A stretch of DNA of 64,000 nucleotides from Hwanghaeella sp964350445 (GCA_964350445.1 CAYGKA010000023.1:4350-68349), one strand, 5' to 3'; numbered from the stretch's first letter, positions 26,399-35,470 are shown. The notes: a model not told the origin generated them from the letters alone. Program-made: numbers and translations.

Positions 26399-27427
26399 CT
26401 AGAATTCGGCTTCCGGGTATTGCAGAACGGATTCGCAGAAAATGCGTTCTCTTTCGGTGATGGCTTCGGCTGGCGTTACCGACAGGAATTCTCTTATACG
26501 GGCGGGCAAACCGGGCAGGGTGAAAACCGAGTAATTGTCATAATAACGGGTACCTTTGATCAATAGGGATTTCCCGATCGTTTGGACAATTTCCTTTCGG
26601 TATCCGTCATCGGCCAGTTCCATCAACTCTTCTTCAAAATCCAGCACCATGGGAAGCCGTTCCGTTGGTCCAAAGCCGGCGATCTTGGCGTTTGAAATCG
26701 GCACGATTTCGACCGGCCCGCCGCTTATCGACTGTTGGATATACTCCATACAATTAAGTGGTTGCCCTAATTCATTGTGAAGAATGAATTTTCGGTCAAT
26801 GTCCACGAGTATGCGTTTGCCGCTATTGGGATACCTGATTTCCGTCATGACGTGTGATTTTACAGGGTTGTAGGCTGTCGTTATGTCCTGAAACTCCCAA
26901 AAGACGGCGTCGATTCCGGCGTCCTGGCATAGGAACGCGAAGGTGTTCGCCGCTGTGATGCAAACGCCGCCAACTTTTCCCGCAGGGGCGTTTTTCAGGA
27001 AATACGCATGCAGTTCCCGCCGTGATTCCATGGTGTTCGACGTCAATTCCTTGGGCTCATTTGCAGAATGATAGAAGATCGCCGCAACGGACGCCGCGAA
27101 TGTGATCAGGTCGCCATCGTTCACAATCCATTGGATGCAGGCCGCATCGTTCTGTCTGTAAATTCTATACAGACCGGGTTCGTCTATTTGGACGTATCCA
27201 ATGCCTTCGATCTTGACGTATCCGCCGCTTGGAAGAACGAGGGAATAATTCTTGATGGGGGTATAAACGGTTACGTCCAGGTCCGAGACTATTTTGACCG
27301 GGTAACATTCCGTGCGGGTTATTCTATAGGCGATGAGGTTTTGGGAGCGGTTGAATATTGTATTGATGGATATCATGTTTCGCGGCCGGTTTTGGATGCG
27401 GAATATAGTCCCAGAACCTACAGTCAC
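26399..27427 (-). CDS. Orphan protein with probable transglutaminase-like cysteine domain
   Basis: A 342-residue protein I cannot assign to a named family. Residues 140-215 fit the transglutaminase/protease-like pattern: Cys156 in GGVCITAANTFAFLCQDAGI, His192 in KSHVMTEIRYP and an Asp in LVDIDRKF (209 or 211), in the right order and spacing for a Cys-His-Asp triad. The N-terminal 110 residues look beta-rich; the C-terminus is helical. There is no signal peptide. It is visibly AT-richer than its neighbours and flanked by AT-rich gaps, suggesting horizontal gain. The start is uncertain: GTG at 27427 or ATG at 27376. It lies between a chemoreceptor and a DUF454 gene. Confidence 0.6.
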   Translation of the reverse strand: MTVGSGTIFRIQNRPRNMISINTIFNRSQNLIAYRITRTECYPVKIVSDLDVTVYTPIKNYSLVLPSGGYVKIEGIGYVQIDEPGLYRIYRQNDAACIQWIVNDGDLITFAASVAAIFYHSANEPKELTSNTMESRRELHAYFLKNAPAGKVGGVCITAANTFAFLCQDAGIDAVFWEFQDITTAYNPVKSHVMTEIRYPNSGKRILVDIDRKFILHNELGQPLNCMEYIQQSISGGPVEIVPISNAKIAGFGPTERLPMVLDFEEELMELADDGYRKEIVQTIGKSLLIKGTRYYDNYSVFTLPGLPARIREFLSVTPAEAITERERIFCESVLQYPEAEF

Positions 27428-27593
27428 GTTACGCTGCGTACCATAGCTCTATATTTTCCATAATATATATTATCGCGTTTATGGGCTTGGATACGTGCTC
27501 ACCTTCTGGGAGCCCTTCCGATTAAAGACCAGCGTTCGATCCAGAAACCAACGAGATAGACAACCGGATAGACTGGGACTTCATCGGGCTCGA

Positions 27594-28004
27594 TTACCTT
27601 AGAGTTTTTTCGGGGCGAGTTGCGACAAAAGCCGCACCAAGCGCGATCAAACAAACGGCACCCGTCAAGAATGCTGGCGACGACAGCGTGGCTACGGCGA
27701 TAGATGCGCCGACGGCCATACCGGCCAAAGCGATGACTTTGCTGCGCCGGGAAATCACCCCCTGCTCCACCATGTCGCGAACGACCTGCCCGTGGCGAGG
27801 GTGGCACGTAATGCGCCGGTAGAAGGCAGGGTTACTCTTGGCGAAACAGATCGCGCCCAGGATCCAGAATACGGTCGTGGGCATGACCGGCAGAAACATG
27901 CCCAGCACGCCCAGACCGAAAAACCCATATCCCAGGGAATTGAGCAAGAGACGTGACCGCATCGGGCATTCCGCCTTTTGCGCCTGCAGCGTGGCATCCG
28001 ACAT
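27594..28004 (-). CDS. YbaN/DUF454-family inner-membrane protein
   Basis: A 136-residue protein with three to four hydrophobic segments. The family hallmark LGVLGMFLPVMPTTVFWILG, followed by CFAKSNPAFY and the HPRHG motif (about 68-72), matches DUF454/YbaN proteins of the inner membrane, whose role is unknown. The N-terminal Gln/Lys/Cys-rich tail of about 17 residues is polar. It is divergent from mazG, and the gap between them (28005-28153) must hold both promoters. Confidence 0.88.
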   Translation of the reverse strand: MSDATLQAQKAECPMRSRLLLNSLGYGFFGLGVLGMFLPVMPTTVFWILGAICFAKSNPAFYRRITCHPRHGQVVRDMVEQGVISRRSKVIALAGMAVGASIAVATLSSPAFLTGAVCLIALGAAFVATRPEKTLR

Positions 28005-28153
28005 CGTATCGACCTTTCCGTCGGTCAGTGCGGCCTTAGCACGGATACTATCTTCATGAACGTTAGCGGGACATTAAGAACGGTGCAGTGGCCATCGGCA
28101 CCAGAATCCCGATAGACAGATGAGACCTGAACCGCCTGGAAAAAGGATCCCAG

Positions 28154-28948
28154 ATGTCCCGCAACATCGACCGATTGATCGAAATAATGGCCGCCCTTCG
28201 GGACCCGGAAACGGGCTGCCCATGGGACCTGAAGCAGGATTTCAGTACGATTGCGCCCTATACGATCGAAGAAGCTTATGAGGTTGCCGACGCGATTGAG
28301 CGCGGCGACTTGGGGGACCTGAAGGACGAATTGGGCGATCTACTGCTTCAAGTGGTTTTCCACGCGCGCATGGCTGAGGAGAACGGCGATTTCGCCTTTG
28401 ATGACGTTGCCGGGGCGATCGCGGACAAGATGGTTCGTCGCCACCCCCATGTCTTCGGAGATGCGAGCGCCGATACACCCGATGAGGTGAAGGTTTCCTG
28501 GGAGGACACCAAAGCCCGGGAGCGCGCGGAAAAGGGACAGGACGACAGCGCGCTGGACGGGGTGGCAAGCGCCCTGCCCGCGCTGATCCGGGCCGAGAAG
28601 CTTTCAAAACGCGCCGCCCGTGTCGGGTTCGAATGGCCGACGGTCGATTTGGTCTTCCGCGACATCGAAGAGGAAATCGAGGAAATCCATCATGAAATCC
28701 GCGTCGGCGGCGGTCCGGACCGGCTGGAAGACGAGGTTGGCGATCTGCTGTTCTGCGTCGCCAACCTGGCCCGCTTCGTCGGTGTCGACCCGGAGAAAGC
28801 GTTGCGCAGCACCAATGAAAAGTTCAACCGCCGCTTCCGTGCCGTGGAAACCTCATTCAAGCAGGAAGGCCGGGCGCTGACCGAGTGCAGCCTGGACGAG
28901 ATGGACGCCCGCTGGGATGTGGTCAAACGGAGGGAAAAGAAGGGATAG
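28154..28948 (+). CDS. mazG: Nucleoside triphosphate pyrophosphohydrolase MazG
   Basis: A 264-residue all-helical NTP pyrophosphatase that cleaves (d)NTPs to NMP and pyrophosphate, cleaning nucleotide pools and affecting stringent response in E. coli. Tandem MazG modules are present: CPWDLKQDFSTIAPYTIEEAYEVADAI with DELGDLLLQVVFHA in the first, and EIEEIHHEIRVGG with DEVGDLLFCVANLAR in the second. The Mg-binding EExxE and D residues are kept in the first. AAGGA lies 7 bases before the ATG. It converges on the cyclase gene with a 28-base gap. Confidence 0.96.
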   Translation: MSRNIDRLIEIMAALRDPETGCPWDLKQDFSTIAPYTIEEAYEVADAIERGDLGDLKDELGDLLLQVVFHARMAEENGDFAFDDVAGAIADKMVRRHPHVFGDASADTPDEVKVSWEDTKARERAEKGQDDSALDGVASALPALIRAEKLSKRAARVGFEWPTVDLVFRDIEEEIEEIHHEIRVGGGPDRLEDEVGDLLFCVANLARFVGVDPEKALRSTNEKFNRRFRAVETSFKQEGRALTECSLDEMDARWDVVKRREKKG

Positions 28949-28976
28949 GCCCCCTGCCTGTGCCTGCCGTCCCGGG

Positions 28977-30188
28977 TCAAACCCTGAGGGCGTAGACCTG
29001 TTGCGGTTCGGAGACGCCGCGCAATTGATGGCTGCCCATCGGCTCCCAATCGGTCTGCACCAGGGACGAAAACTGGTTGGACGCCAGGATGGGACGCTCC
29101 AGGGTCTTGGTAAGGTCCTGTAGCCGGGCGACTTCGTTCGCCGTATGGCCGACCACGGAAAACTCCAGCCGCTCCGGCACGCCGATATTGCCATAGAGCA
29201 CATCCCCGACATGCAGACCGAGGCCGAAGGAAATCGGCGGCTCATTCGGGGAACACGGCTCCGCATTCACCCGCGCCACACGGGCCAGGGAATCCCGTGC
29301 CGCCGCCACGGCCATCCGCGTCGCCCGTTCCGCCCCGCCCGGCCCGGCGATGGGAAAAATCGCCAGTACGCCGTCGCCGATGAAGCGCAGGACTTCGCCA
29401 CCATGATCCAACACCGCGCCGGCGGTGCAGTCGAAATATCGGTTCAGCCGCGCGAGGAAGTCCCGCGCCGGCATTTGGTCGGCCAGCGCCGTCGACCCGC
29501 GCATGTCGCTGAACCAGATCGCCGCGTTGATCTCTTCCCCCGCGCCAAGCTGCACCTGGCCGTTCAGGACCCGTTCGCCGGCATGGGTGCCGAGATAGGC
29601 CGAGACGACGTTGTGGGTGGTCAATTCGCGGACATACATTTTCAACCCGGCGCCGAGGCGCGGCAGCAGGCGGCGCAGGGCCATTAATTGGGAATCGGTG
29701 AACCCGCCCGGTGCGTCGGAGAGCCAACTCGTCAACGCCCCGTCCATATGCGACCAGGATTTTTCGAGCGGGGAGGTAAAGGCAATCGCTGTGGTCAGGT
29801 AATCGGTGAAACCCTGTTCCAGGAATTCACCCAGGATCGGAAAACGGTTAAGCCCTTCCTTCTTGTGGATCCGGAAGCGCAGTTCGTTCAGGTTGCCGTC
29901 GAGAAGCGCCTTGAACGGGCTTCTAAGCCAGGCTTCGGTCTTGGCACTGGCATGGGCGAAACGGTTGCGTTCAACCCCCCTGACCTTGCTCCACGTGACG
30001 CTGAAGGACCGGAACATGGGGTGCAGGAAGCTGCAGGCGACATGCGCGCGGGCGATTGGAATGCCCGCCGCGTTCAGTTTCTCGCAGAACTCCCGCACCA
30101 GCCGATCGGCATCGATCCCGCTTAGTGCGGAATCGATGATCCAATCGCTGATCGCGGTGATCGCCGCATCTTCAATGACCGCCGCCAT
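28977..30188 (-). CDS. Class III nucleotide cyclase (adenylate/guanylate cyclase family)
   Basis: A 403-residue soluble protein. Residues 1-195 form a helical, family-specific sensor region, and the catalytic domain covers about 200-385. The two metal-binding aspartates are present: Asp228 (WFSDMRGST) and Asp272 (FIGDGVLAIF). The substrate-specifying positions differ from classical enzymes: Arg268 stands where adenylate cyclases have Lys, and the second site reads VVGHTAN instead of VIGDxVN. This is the subfamily often seen in Rhizobiales and Rhodospirillales. ATG at 30188 has GGAGAGG upstream. cAMP or cGMP as product is undetermined. Confidence 0.85.
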   Translation of the reverse strand: MAAVIEDAAITAISDWIIDSALSGIDADRLVREFCEKLNAAGIPIARAHVACSFLHPMFRSFSVTWSKVRGVERNRFAHASAKTEAWLRSPFKALLDGNLNELRFRIHKKEGLNRFPILGEFLEQGFTDYLTTAIAFTSPLEKSWSHMDGALTSWLSDAPGGFTDSQLMALRRLLPRLGAGLKMYVRELTTHNVVSAYLGTHAGERVLNGQVQLGAGEEINAAIWFSDMRGSTALADQMPARDFLARLNRYFDCTAGAVLDHGGEVLRFIGDGVLAIFPIAGPGGAERATRMAVAAARDSLARVARVNAEPCSPNEPPISFGLGLHVGDVLYGNIGVPERLEFSVVGHTANEVARLQDLTKTLERPILASNQFSSLVQTDWEPMGSHQLRGVSEPQQVYALRV

Positions 30189-30216
30189 GCACCCCTCTCC
30201 GTCCGGACCTTGGTCC

Positions 30217-31089
30217 TTAGTCGTTCTGCAGCAGGTGGAGGAGGCTGGACGTATCCCAGCGATTGCCGCCGCGTGCCTGAACATGCGCGTAATATTGGTC
30301 GATCAATGCGGTGACCGGCAGACGGGCGCCGTTGTTCTTGGCTTCACCCAAGCAGATCGACAGATCCTTCCGCATCCAATCGACAGCGAAGCCGAATTCA
30401 AACTCACCCTTCGTCATGGTGCCGGCACGGTTTTCCATCTGCCAGGAACCCGCCGCGCCTTTCGAGATCACGTCGATGACCGCATCCATGTCCAACCCGG
30501 CCTTCATGCCGAAATTCACGCCTTCCGACAGCCCTTGCAGAAGACCCGCGATGCAAATCTGGTTGACCATCTTGGTCAGTTGGCCGGCGCCGCTGGCACC
30601 CAGAAGGCGGCAAGCGCGGGCAAAATTCATGATCACCGGTTCAGCCTTGGCGAACACATCCGCGTCGCCGCCGCACATGACCGTCAGAACGCCGTTCTCC
30701 GCCCCGGCCTGACCGCCGGAAACGGGTGCGTCGATGAATCCGATGCCGTTTTCCTTACCTTTTGCGTACAATTCGCGGGCGACTTCGGCGCTGGCCGTTG
30801 TGTTGTCGACAAGCGTCGACCCGGCGCTCATGCCGGCGAACGCGCCGTCCGGCCCCAGGATGACGGAGCGCAGATCGTCGTCGTTTCCGACACAGCTGAA
30901 GACGAATTCTGCCCCTTCGGCCGCTTCACGTGGCGTGGTTTTGAAGGATCCGCCGTATTCGGCGGCCCATTTCTCGGCTTTCGCGGAAGACCGGTTGTAG
31001 ACGGTAACGTCATGACCGCCCTTTTTCGCCAGATATCCGGCCATCGGGTATCCCATTACGCCCAATCCGATAAATGCCACTTTTGCCAT
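30217..31089 (-). CDS. NAD(P)-dependent beta-hydroxyacid dehydrogenase (3-hydroxyisobutyrate dehydrogenase family)
   Basis: A 290-residue oxidoreductase. The N-terminal Rossmann motif is AFIGLGVMGYPMAGYLAKKG (6-25). The substrate-loop motif DAPVSGGQAGAENG and the catalytic lysine region GQLTKMVNQICIAGLLQGLSE are both typical. The family includes 3-hydroxyisobutyrate, tartronate-semialdehyde and glyoxylate/succinic-semialdehyde reductases; which one this is cannot be decided. It is transcribed before the cyclase gene with a 28-base gap, so they may share a transcript. Confidence 0.9.
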   Translation of the reverse strand: MAKVAFIGLGVMGYPMAGYLAKKGGHDVTVYNRSSAKAEKWAAEYGGSFKTTPREAAEGAEFVFSCVGNDDDLRSVILGPDGAFAGMSAGSTLVDNTTASAEVARELYAKGKENGIGFIDAPVSGGQAGAENGVLTVMCGGDADVFAKAEPVIMNFARACRLLGASGAGQLTKMVNQICIAGLLQGLSEGVNFGMKAGLDMDAVIDVISKGAAGSWQMENRAGTMTKGEFEFGFAVDWMRKDLSICLGEAKNNGARLPVTALIDQYYAHVQARGGNRWDTSSLLHLLQND

Positions 31090-31408
31090 GCTGTAATTCT
31101 CCCCTCTCGCGCGACGGCTAGCAGACCGCCGCTCGGTTCATGATCTATCCTGTTGTATATTAGAGCGGTTCGGACGAAACCGCACACCCCCTGGAGGCAT
31201 TTCGATAAAGCCTTGGGGCCGGGACCGGTACGCACAAAGTAAGCGCATTTGCGGCGGCATCAAGTCCGACTGTGGATTTGTGAACGGTTCCAAGGGGCCG
31301 ACCTTTCGCGGTGCGGATCCAACGGTCCCGAAGGCCTGTACCGTCGGCCGTATCATGCCGCCCGCGAAGTCTTTGATCGAAAAAGCACGCAGATTTAAGA
31401 CGCCTTAC
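31090..31408. other. Intergenic region without a recognisable gene
   Basis: About 320 bases between the dehydrogenase start and the 3' end of the inositol-monophosphatase-family gene, both on the minus strand. Short open frames exist on both strands (about 60-70 codons), but none has a convincing ribosome-binding site or a recognisable sequence. I see no terminator-like hairpin with a T run and no repeat. It presumably holds the dehydrogenase promoter near 31090-31160 and could hide a small RNA. Confidence 0.4.
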
Positions 31409-32230
31409 TCATTCGGCGGAAAAGACGCGGCGCAGCGCTTCCCAAGTCTCTTCGCTGCAGGCTGAAAGGAGAGACCGGACCCGGTCTTCCGGCCGATAGG
31501 GCATGTCATCGATTCTGGCGACGTGCCCGCCCGCTTCCCGCAGCAGCAGCACGCCCGGGACATGATCCCAGCTCCAAAGCCTATTGTAGAGAGCGAAATC
31601 CCTTTCCCCCAGGCTTTGGGCCAGGAAATCGTGTCCGGCGCAGCGCAGACGGTTCACCGTGCCGAAGGTTTCGACGAACGTGTCCCGTTTCGCCGCGCGG
31701 TCCGCCTCTGGAAAGCAGCCGTAGTTGATCTGTCCGATCATCTCTTGAAACGGCTTCCGCTCCGGCGTGCGCAAGCGGATAGCGGCCTTGTTGGGCCTCA
31801 ACAGGAAAGCCCCTGCCCCATGCTCCGCGACCGCTGTCCGGTCCTGGGTCGGGTCGTGGATGAAACTCATCAAGGTCTCGCCCTTCTCCACCAGGGCGAC
31901 CATCATGCAGAACATGGGATTGCCTTCGGAGAAGTTCTTCGTGCCGTCGACCGGGTCGATCAGCCAGACCGGCCGATCTTCCTCCAGCAAGTCCAGAATG
32001 CCGGGCTTTTTGGCGTAGGCCTCTTCCCCCACGACCACGGATCCGGGCAGCAAGCCCGGCAAAAGCGCGGTCAGCCGATGTTCCGCGTCCAGATCGGCGA
32101 CGGTCACCACGTCCCCTGGCTTCTTTTCCATCACCTCGTGCTGCTGCAAGGCATTGAAACGCGGCATCACGTCGAGGGCGGCGGCCTCTCGCAAGGCGGC
32201 TATGACGCGATCTGGGTCGATGTCATGCAT
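31409..32230 (-). CDS. Inositol monophosphatase-family phosphatase
   Basis: A 273-residue Mg-dependent, Li-sensitive-type phosphatase. The first metal site appears as VVVGEEAYAKKP (Glu) and the central motif as WLIDPVDGTKNFSEGN, with the C-terminal segment LWSWDHVPGVLLLREAGG, all hallmark IMPase sequences. The family covers inositol-1-phosphate, fructose-1,6-bisphosphate, histidinol phosphate and 3'-phosphoadenosine phosphate hydrolysis; residues here do not settle which. It is divergent from the MFS transporter gene. Confidence 0.92.
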   Translation of the reverse strand: MHDIDPDRVIAALREAAALDVMPRFNALQQHEVMEKKPGDVVTVADLDAEHRLTALLPGLLPGSVVVGEEAYAKKPGILDLLEEDRPVWLIDPVDGTKNFSEGNPMFCMMVALVEKGETLMSFIHDPTQDRTAVAEHGAGAFLLRPNKAAIRLRTPERKPFQEMIGQINYGCFPEADRAAKRDTFVETFGTVNRLRCAGHDFLAQSLGERDFALYNRLWSWDHVPGVLLLREAGGHVARIDDMPYRPEDRVRSLLSACSEETWEALRRVFSAE

Positions 32231-32397
32231 GAGCTGGATATCTGTTTATAGCGGAGAAGGAAATTGTCACGGACGGGCGGGACGTAGCACAGCCAGCCGG
32301 GATTCGAAAGAGCGGCCCACCCAGCCATGCGCAGTGTTGACCGCAATAGTGATGCGCGCGCGCCGGTATGCTACCAGGGAAGTGATGATCCACTGCG

Positions 32398-33738
32398 GTG
32401 AGGCGTGCGTTCGTGTTTATCGTTTTGTCGAATAGAACTTATCGGCATCTCTTCCTGGCCCAGATCTCGGCCCTTATCGGCACCGGATTGGCGACGGTGG
32501 CCCTCGGCCTGCTGGCTTATCGCATGGCGGGCGGCAATGCCGGCATCGTGCTGGGGACCGCTTTGGCGATCAAGATGATCGCCTATGTGTTTGTTGCCCC
32601 GATTGCCTCGGCCTTGTCCGAAATCCTGCCGCGCAGGACAGTGCTGGTCACCCTGGATTTGATCAGGGCGTCGATGGCGCTTTCTTTGCCCTTCGTGACC
32701 GAAATCTGGCAAATTTATGTCGTGATCTTCTTGCTGCAATCGGCGTCTGCGGCGTTCACGCCGGTCTTTCAGGCCACGATTCCGGACATCCTGCCGGCGG
32801 AGAAGGATTACACGAATGCCTTGTCGCTATCGCGTTTGGCCTATGATCTGGAATCGCTGACCAGCCCGATGCTGGCGGGTTTCCTGCTGCTCCTCGTATC
32901 CCATGAATGGCTGTTCGTCGGCACATCCATCGGGTTCGTCGCCTCCGCGATGATGGTTGTTTCCGTCATGATACCGACACCGGACATGCCTGTTCGCCGC
33001 GGCATATGGGACCGCACCACGCGCGGCCTGCGGATCTACCTTTCCACACCCCGGTTGCGCGGCCTTTTTGCGATTTGCATCGCTTCCGCGGCGGCCGGGT
33101 CGATGGTTATCGTCAACACGGTCCTATTGGTTCAGGAAGGATTCGGGCTGGGCGAACGGGAAACCGCCTGGGCCTTCGCCGCTTTCGGCGGCGGGTCGAT
33201 GTTGGCCGCCTTCCTTTTGCCGAAAGCGCTGGAAAAACTGACGGATCGAACCGCGGTGATGGCGGGTGTCGCCATCATGACCGCCGGCCTTTGCTGTGTC
33301 GCCTTAACGACGGACTACCCGCTTATGCTGGCGGTGTTCTCAGTGCTGGGGTTCGGTTACTCCGCCAGTCAAACACCGGCCGGGCGGGTTCTGCGGCGCT
33401 CCTCACAACCTGCCGACAGACCGTCCCTGTTCGCGGCGCATTTCACGCTGTCGCATTTCTGCTGGTTGTTTGCCTATCCCCTGGCGGGATATGCCGGAGC
33501 CAAATTCGGTATGGCCGCGACGGCGATTATCCTCGCAATCCTGGCCCTTTCGGGCCTGGTCCTGGCTTTCTGCCTGTGGCCGAGGATCGACGCCGTAGAG
33601 GTCGAGCACAGCCATGACGGCCTTCCTGCCGGGCACCCGCATTGGGATGAAGGACATCACAGGCAGGGCACACAGCATGTGCACAAGCTGGTCATCGACG
33701 ACATCCACCCTGTTTGGCCCGAAACGAATCTCCGGTAG
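32398..33738 (+). CDS. MFS transporter with histidine-rich C-terminal tail
   Basis: A 446-residue integral membrane protein with about 12 predicted helices. It has the MFS loop LSEILPRRTVLVTLDLIRA between TM2 and TM3 and a repeat-like second half. It resembles the drug or siderophore exporter type (EntS-like) of unknown substrate. The last 47 residues form a cytosolic tail with nine histidines between EHSHDGLPAG and DDIHPVWPE, including HPH, EGHH and HVH. That suggests a metal-binding segment and a possible metal or metal-chelate cargo. The start is GTG at 32398 with no strong ribosome-binding site; a GTG five codons later is possible. Confidence 0.85.
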   Translation: MRRAFVFIVLSNRTYRHLFLAQISALIGTGLATVALGLLAYRMAGGNAGIVLGTALAIKMIAYVFVAPIASALSEILPRRTVLVTLDLIRASMALSLPFVTEIWQIYVVIFLLQSASAAFTPVFQATIPDILPAEKDYTNALSLSRLAYDLESLTSPMLAGFLLLLVSHEWLFVGTSIGFVASAMMVVSVMIPTPDMPVRRGIWDRTTRGLRIYLSTPRLRGLFAICIASAAAGSMVIVNTVLLVQEGFGLGERETAWAFAAFGGGSMLAAFLLPKALEKLTDRTAVMAGVAIMTAGLCCVALTTDYPLMLAVFSVLGFGYSASQTPAGRVLRRSSQPADRPSLFAAHFTLSHFCWLFAYPLAGYAGAKFGMAATAIILAILALSGLVLAFCLWPRIDAVEVEHSHDGLPAGHPHWDEGHHRQGTQHVHKLVIDDIHPVWPETNLR

Positions 33739-33771
33739 GTCAACGGTTTGACCGGGCAACTGCGGCAAAGA

Positions 33772-33804
33772 GAAAGGGCGGCGCTTGTTCAGCACCGCCC
33801 TTTC
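33772..33804 (-). terminator. Probable intrinsic terminator of groESL
   Basis: A 13-base stem: GAAAGGGCGGCGC (33772-33784) pairs with GCACCGCCCTTTC (33792-33804) with one mismatch and a 7-base loop. On the minus strand it lies about 30 bases beyond the groEL stop codon and is followed by a T/C-rich run (TCTCTTT). It is also 33 bases after the MFS stop on the other strand, so it may stop convergent transcription from both sides, although no T run follows on the plus strand. Confidence 0.65.
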
Positions 33805-33832
33805 CTGAAACGTTATGCTGTAAGCGGATTGC

Positions 33833-35470
33833 TTACATCATGCCGCCCATGCCGCCCATGTCGGGCATTGCCGGCATGGCGGATTTGTCTTCCGGCTTGT
33901 CGGCGACCATGGCTTCCGTCGTGATCAGCAGGCCCGCGATGGAACCGGCGTCCTGCAACGCTGCACGAACGACCTTCGCCGGGTCGATGATGCCGGCCTT
34001 GACCATGTCCGTATAGACACCGTTCTGGGCGTCGAAACCGTAGGTGATGGACTTGCTTTCCATCAGCTTGCCGGCGACGACGGCACCGTCGGTGCCCGCG
34101 TTCTCGGCGATCTGACGGACCGGGGCCTGAATGGCGCGACGAACGATGTCGATGCCGACATCCTGGTCGTGATTGGCGCCTTCCAGCTTCCGCAGGGCAC
34201 GTTCGGAATACAGCAGCGCAGTGCCGCCGCCCGGGACGATGCCTTCTTCGACGGCAGCACGGGTCGCGTGCATGGCGTCGTCGACGCGGTCCTTGCGTTC
34301 CTTCACTTCAACCTCGGTCGCACCGCCGACACGGATGACCGCAACACCGCCGGCGAGCTTCGCCAGACGTTCCTGCAGCTTTTCACGGTCGTAATCGGAA
34401 GATGTGGCATCGACTTGCGCACGGATCTGACCGCAACGCGCTTCGATGTCCTTCTTCTTGCCGGCACCATCGACGATGGTCGTTTCGTCCTTGGTGATGG
34501 AGACGCGCTTGGCGGTGCCGAGCATGTCCATCGTGACGTTTTCAAGCTTGATGCCGAGGTCTTCGCTGATGACCTGACCGTTGGTCAGGATCGCGATGTC
34601 TTCCAGCATGGCCTTGCGGCGATCGCCGAAGCCCGGCGCCTTGACGGCGGAGACCTTGAGGCCGCCACGCAGCTTGTTGACCACCAGGGTCGCCAGCGCT
34701 TCGCCTTCGATGTCTTCCGCGATGATCAGCAGCGGACGGCTGCTCTGAACGACCTGTTCCAGAACCGGAAGCAGCGCCTGCAGATTGCTGAGCTTCTTCT
34801 CGTGGATCAGGATCATCGGGGCTTCGAGTTCGCAGGTCATCTTGTCGCTGTTCGTCACGAAATACGGCGACAGGTAACCACGGTCGAACTGCATGCCTTC
34901 GACGACGTCCAGTTCCGTTTCCAAGCCCTTGGCTTCTTCAACGGTGATGACGCCTTCGTTGCCGACGCGCTGCATCGCTTCCGCGATCATTTCGCCGACT
35001 TCGGAATCGCCGTTAGCGGAAATCCGACCGACCTGGGCGACTTCTTCCGAGGTCTTGATCTTCTTCGCACGCTTCTGGATGTCGGCGACGACCGCTTCGA
35101 CCGCCAGGTCGATGCCGCGCTTCAGGTCCATCGGGTTCATGCCGGCCGCAACCGCCTTGACGCCTTCGCGAACGATCGCTTGGGCCAGGACCGTCGCGGT
35201 CGTGGTGCCGTCACCGGCGATGTCGTTGGTCTTGCTCGCGACTTCGCGGACCATCTGTGCGCCCATGTTCTCGAACTTGTCCTTCAGTTCGATTTCCTTG
35301 GCGACGGTCACACCGTCCTTCGTGATGCGCGGTGCGCCGAAGGACTTGTCGATCACGACGTTACGGCCTTTCGGGCCCAGGGTGACTTTGACCGCATCGG
35401 CCAGGATATCCACACCCGCCAGCATTCTGGTACGCGCGTCGGTGGAGAATTTTACGTCTTTGGCTGCCAT
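33833..35470 (-). CDS. groL: Chaperonin GroEL
   Basis: The 545-residue 60-kDa chaperonin subunit that forms the double-ring folding cage with GroES. The ATP motif VTLGPKGRNV and GDGTTTATVLAQAIV, the central TRAAVEEGIVPGGGTALL signature and the Gly-Met-rich tail GGMGGMM are all present. It is the second gene of the groESL operon, 70 bases after groES. Length and sequence are standard, with nothing odd. It is likely HrcA-repressed through the CIRCE operator upstream of groES. Confidence 0.99.
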   Translation of the reverse strand: MAAKDVKFSTDARTRMLAGVDILADAVKVTLGPKGRNVVIDKSFGAPRITKDGVTVAKEIELKDKFENMGAQMVREVASKTNDIAGDGTTTATVLAQAIVREGVKAVAAGMNPMDLKRGIDLAVEAVVADIQKRAKKIKTSEEVAQVGRISANGDSEVGEMIAEAMQRVGNEGVITVEEAKGLETELDVVEGMQFDRGYLSPYFVTNSDKMTCELEAPMILIHEKKLSNLQALLPVLEQVVQSSRPLLIIAEDIEGEALATLVVNKLRGGLKVSAVKAPGFGDRRKAMLEDIAILTNGQVISEDLGIKLENVTMDMLGTAKRVSITKDETTIVDGAGKKKDIEARCGQIRAQVDATSSDYDREKLQERLAKLAGGVAVIRVGGATEVEVKERKDRVDDAMHATRAAVEEGIVPGGGTALLYSERALRKLEGANHDQDVGIDIVRRAIQAPVRQIAENAGTDGAVVAGKLMESKSITYGFDAQNGVYTDMVKAGIIDPAKVVRAALQDAGSIAGLLITTEAMVADKPEDKSAMPAMPDMGGMGGMM

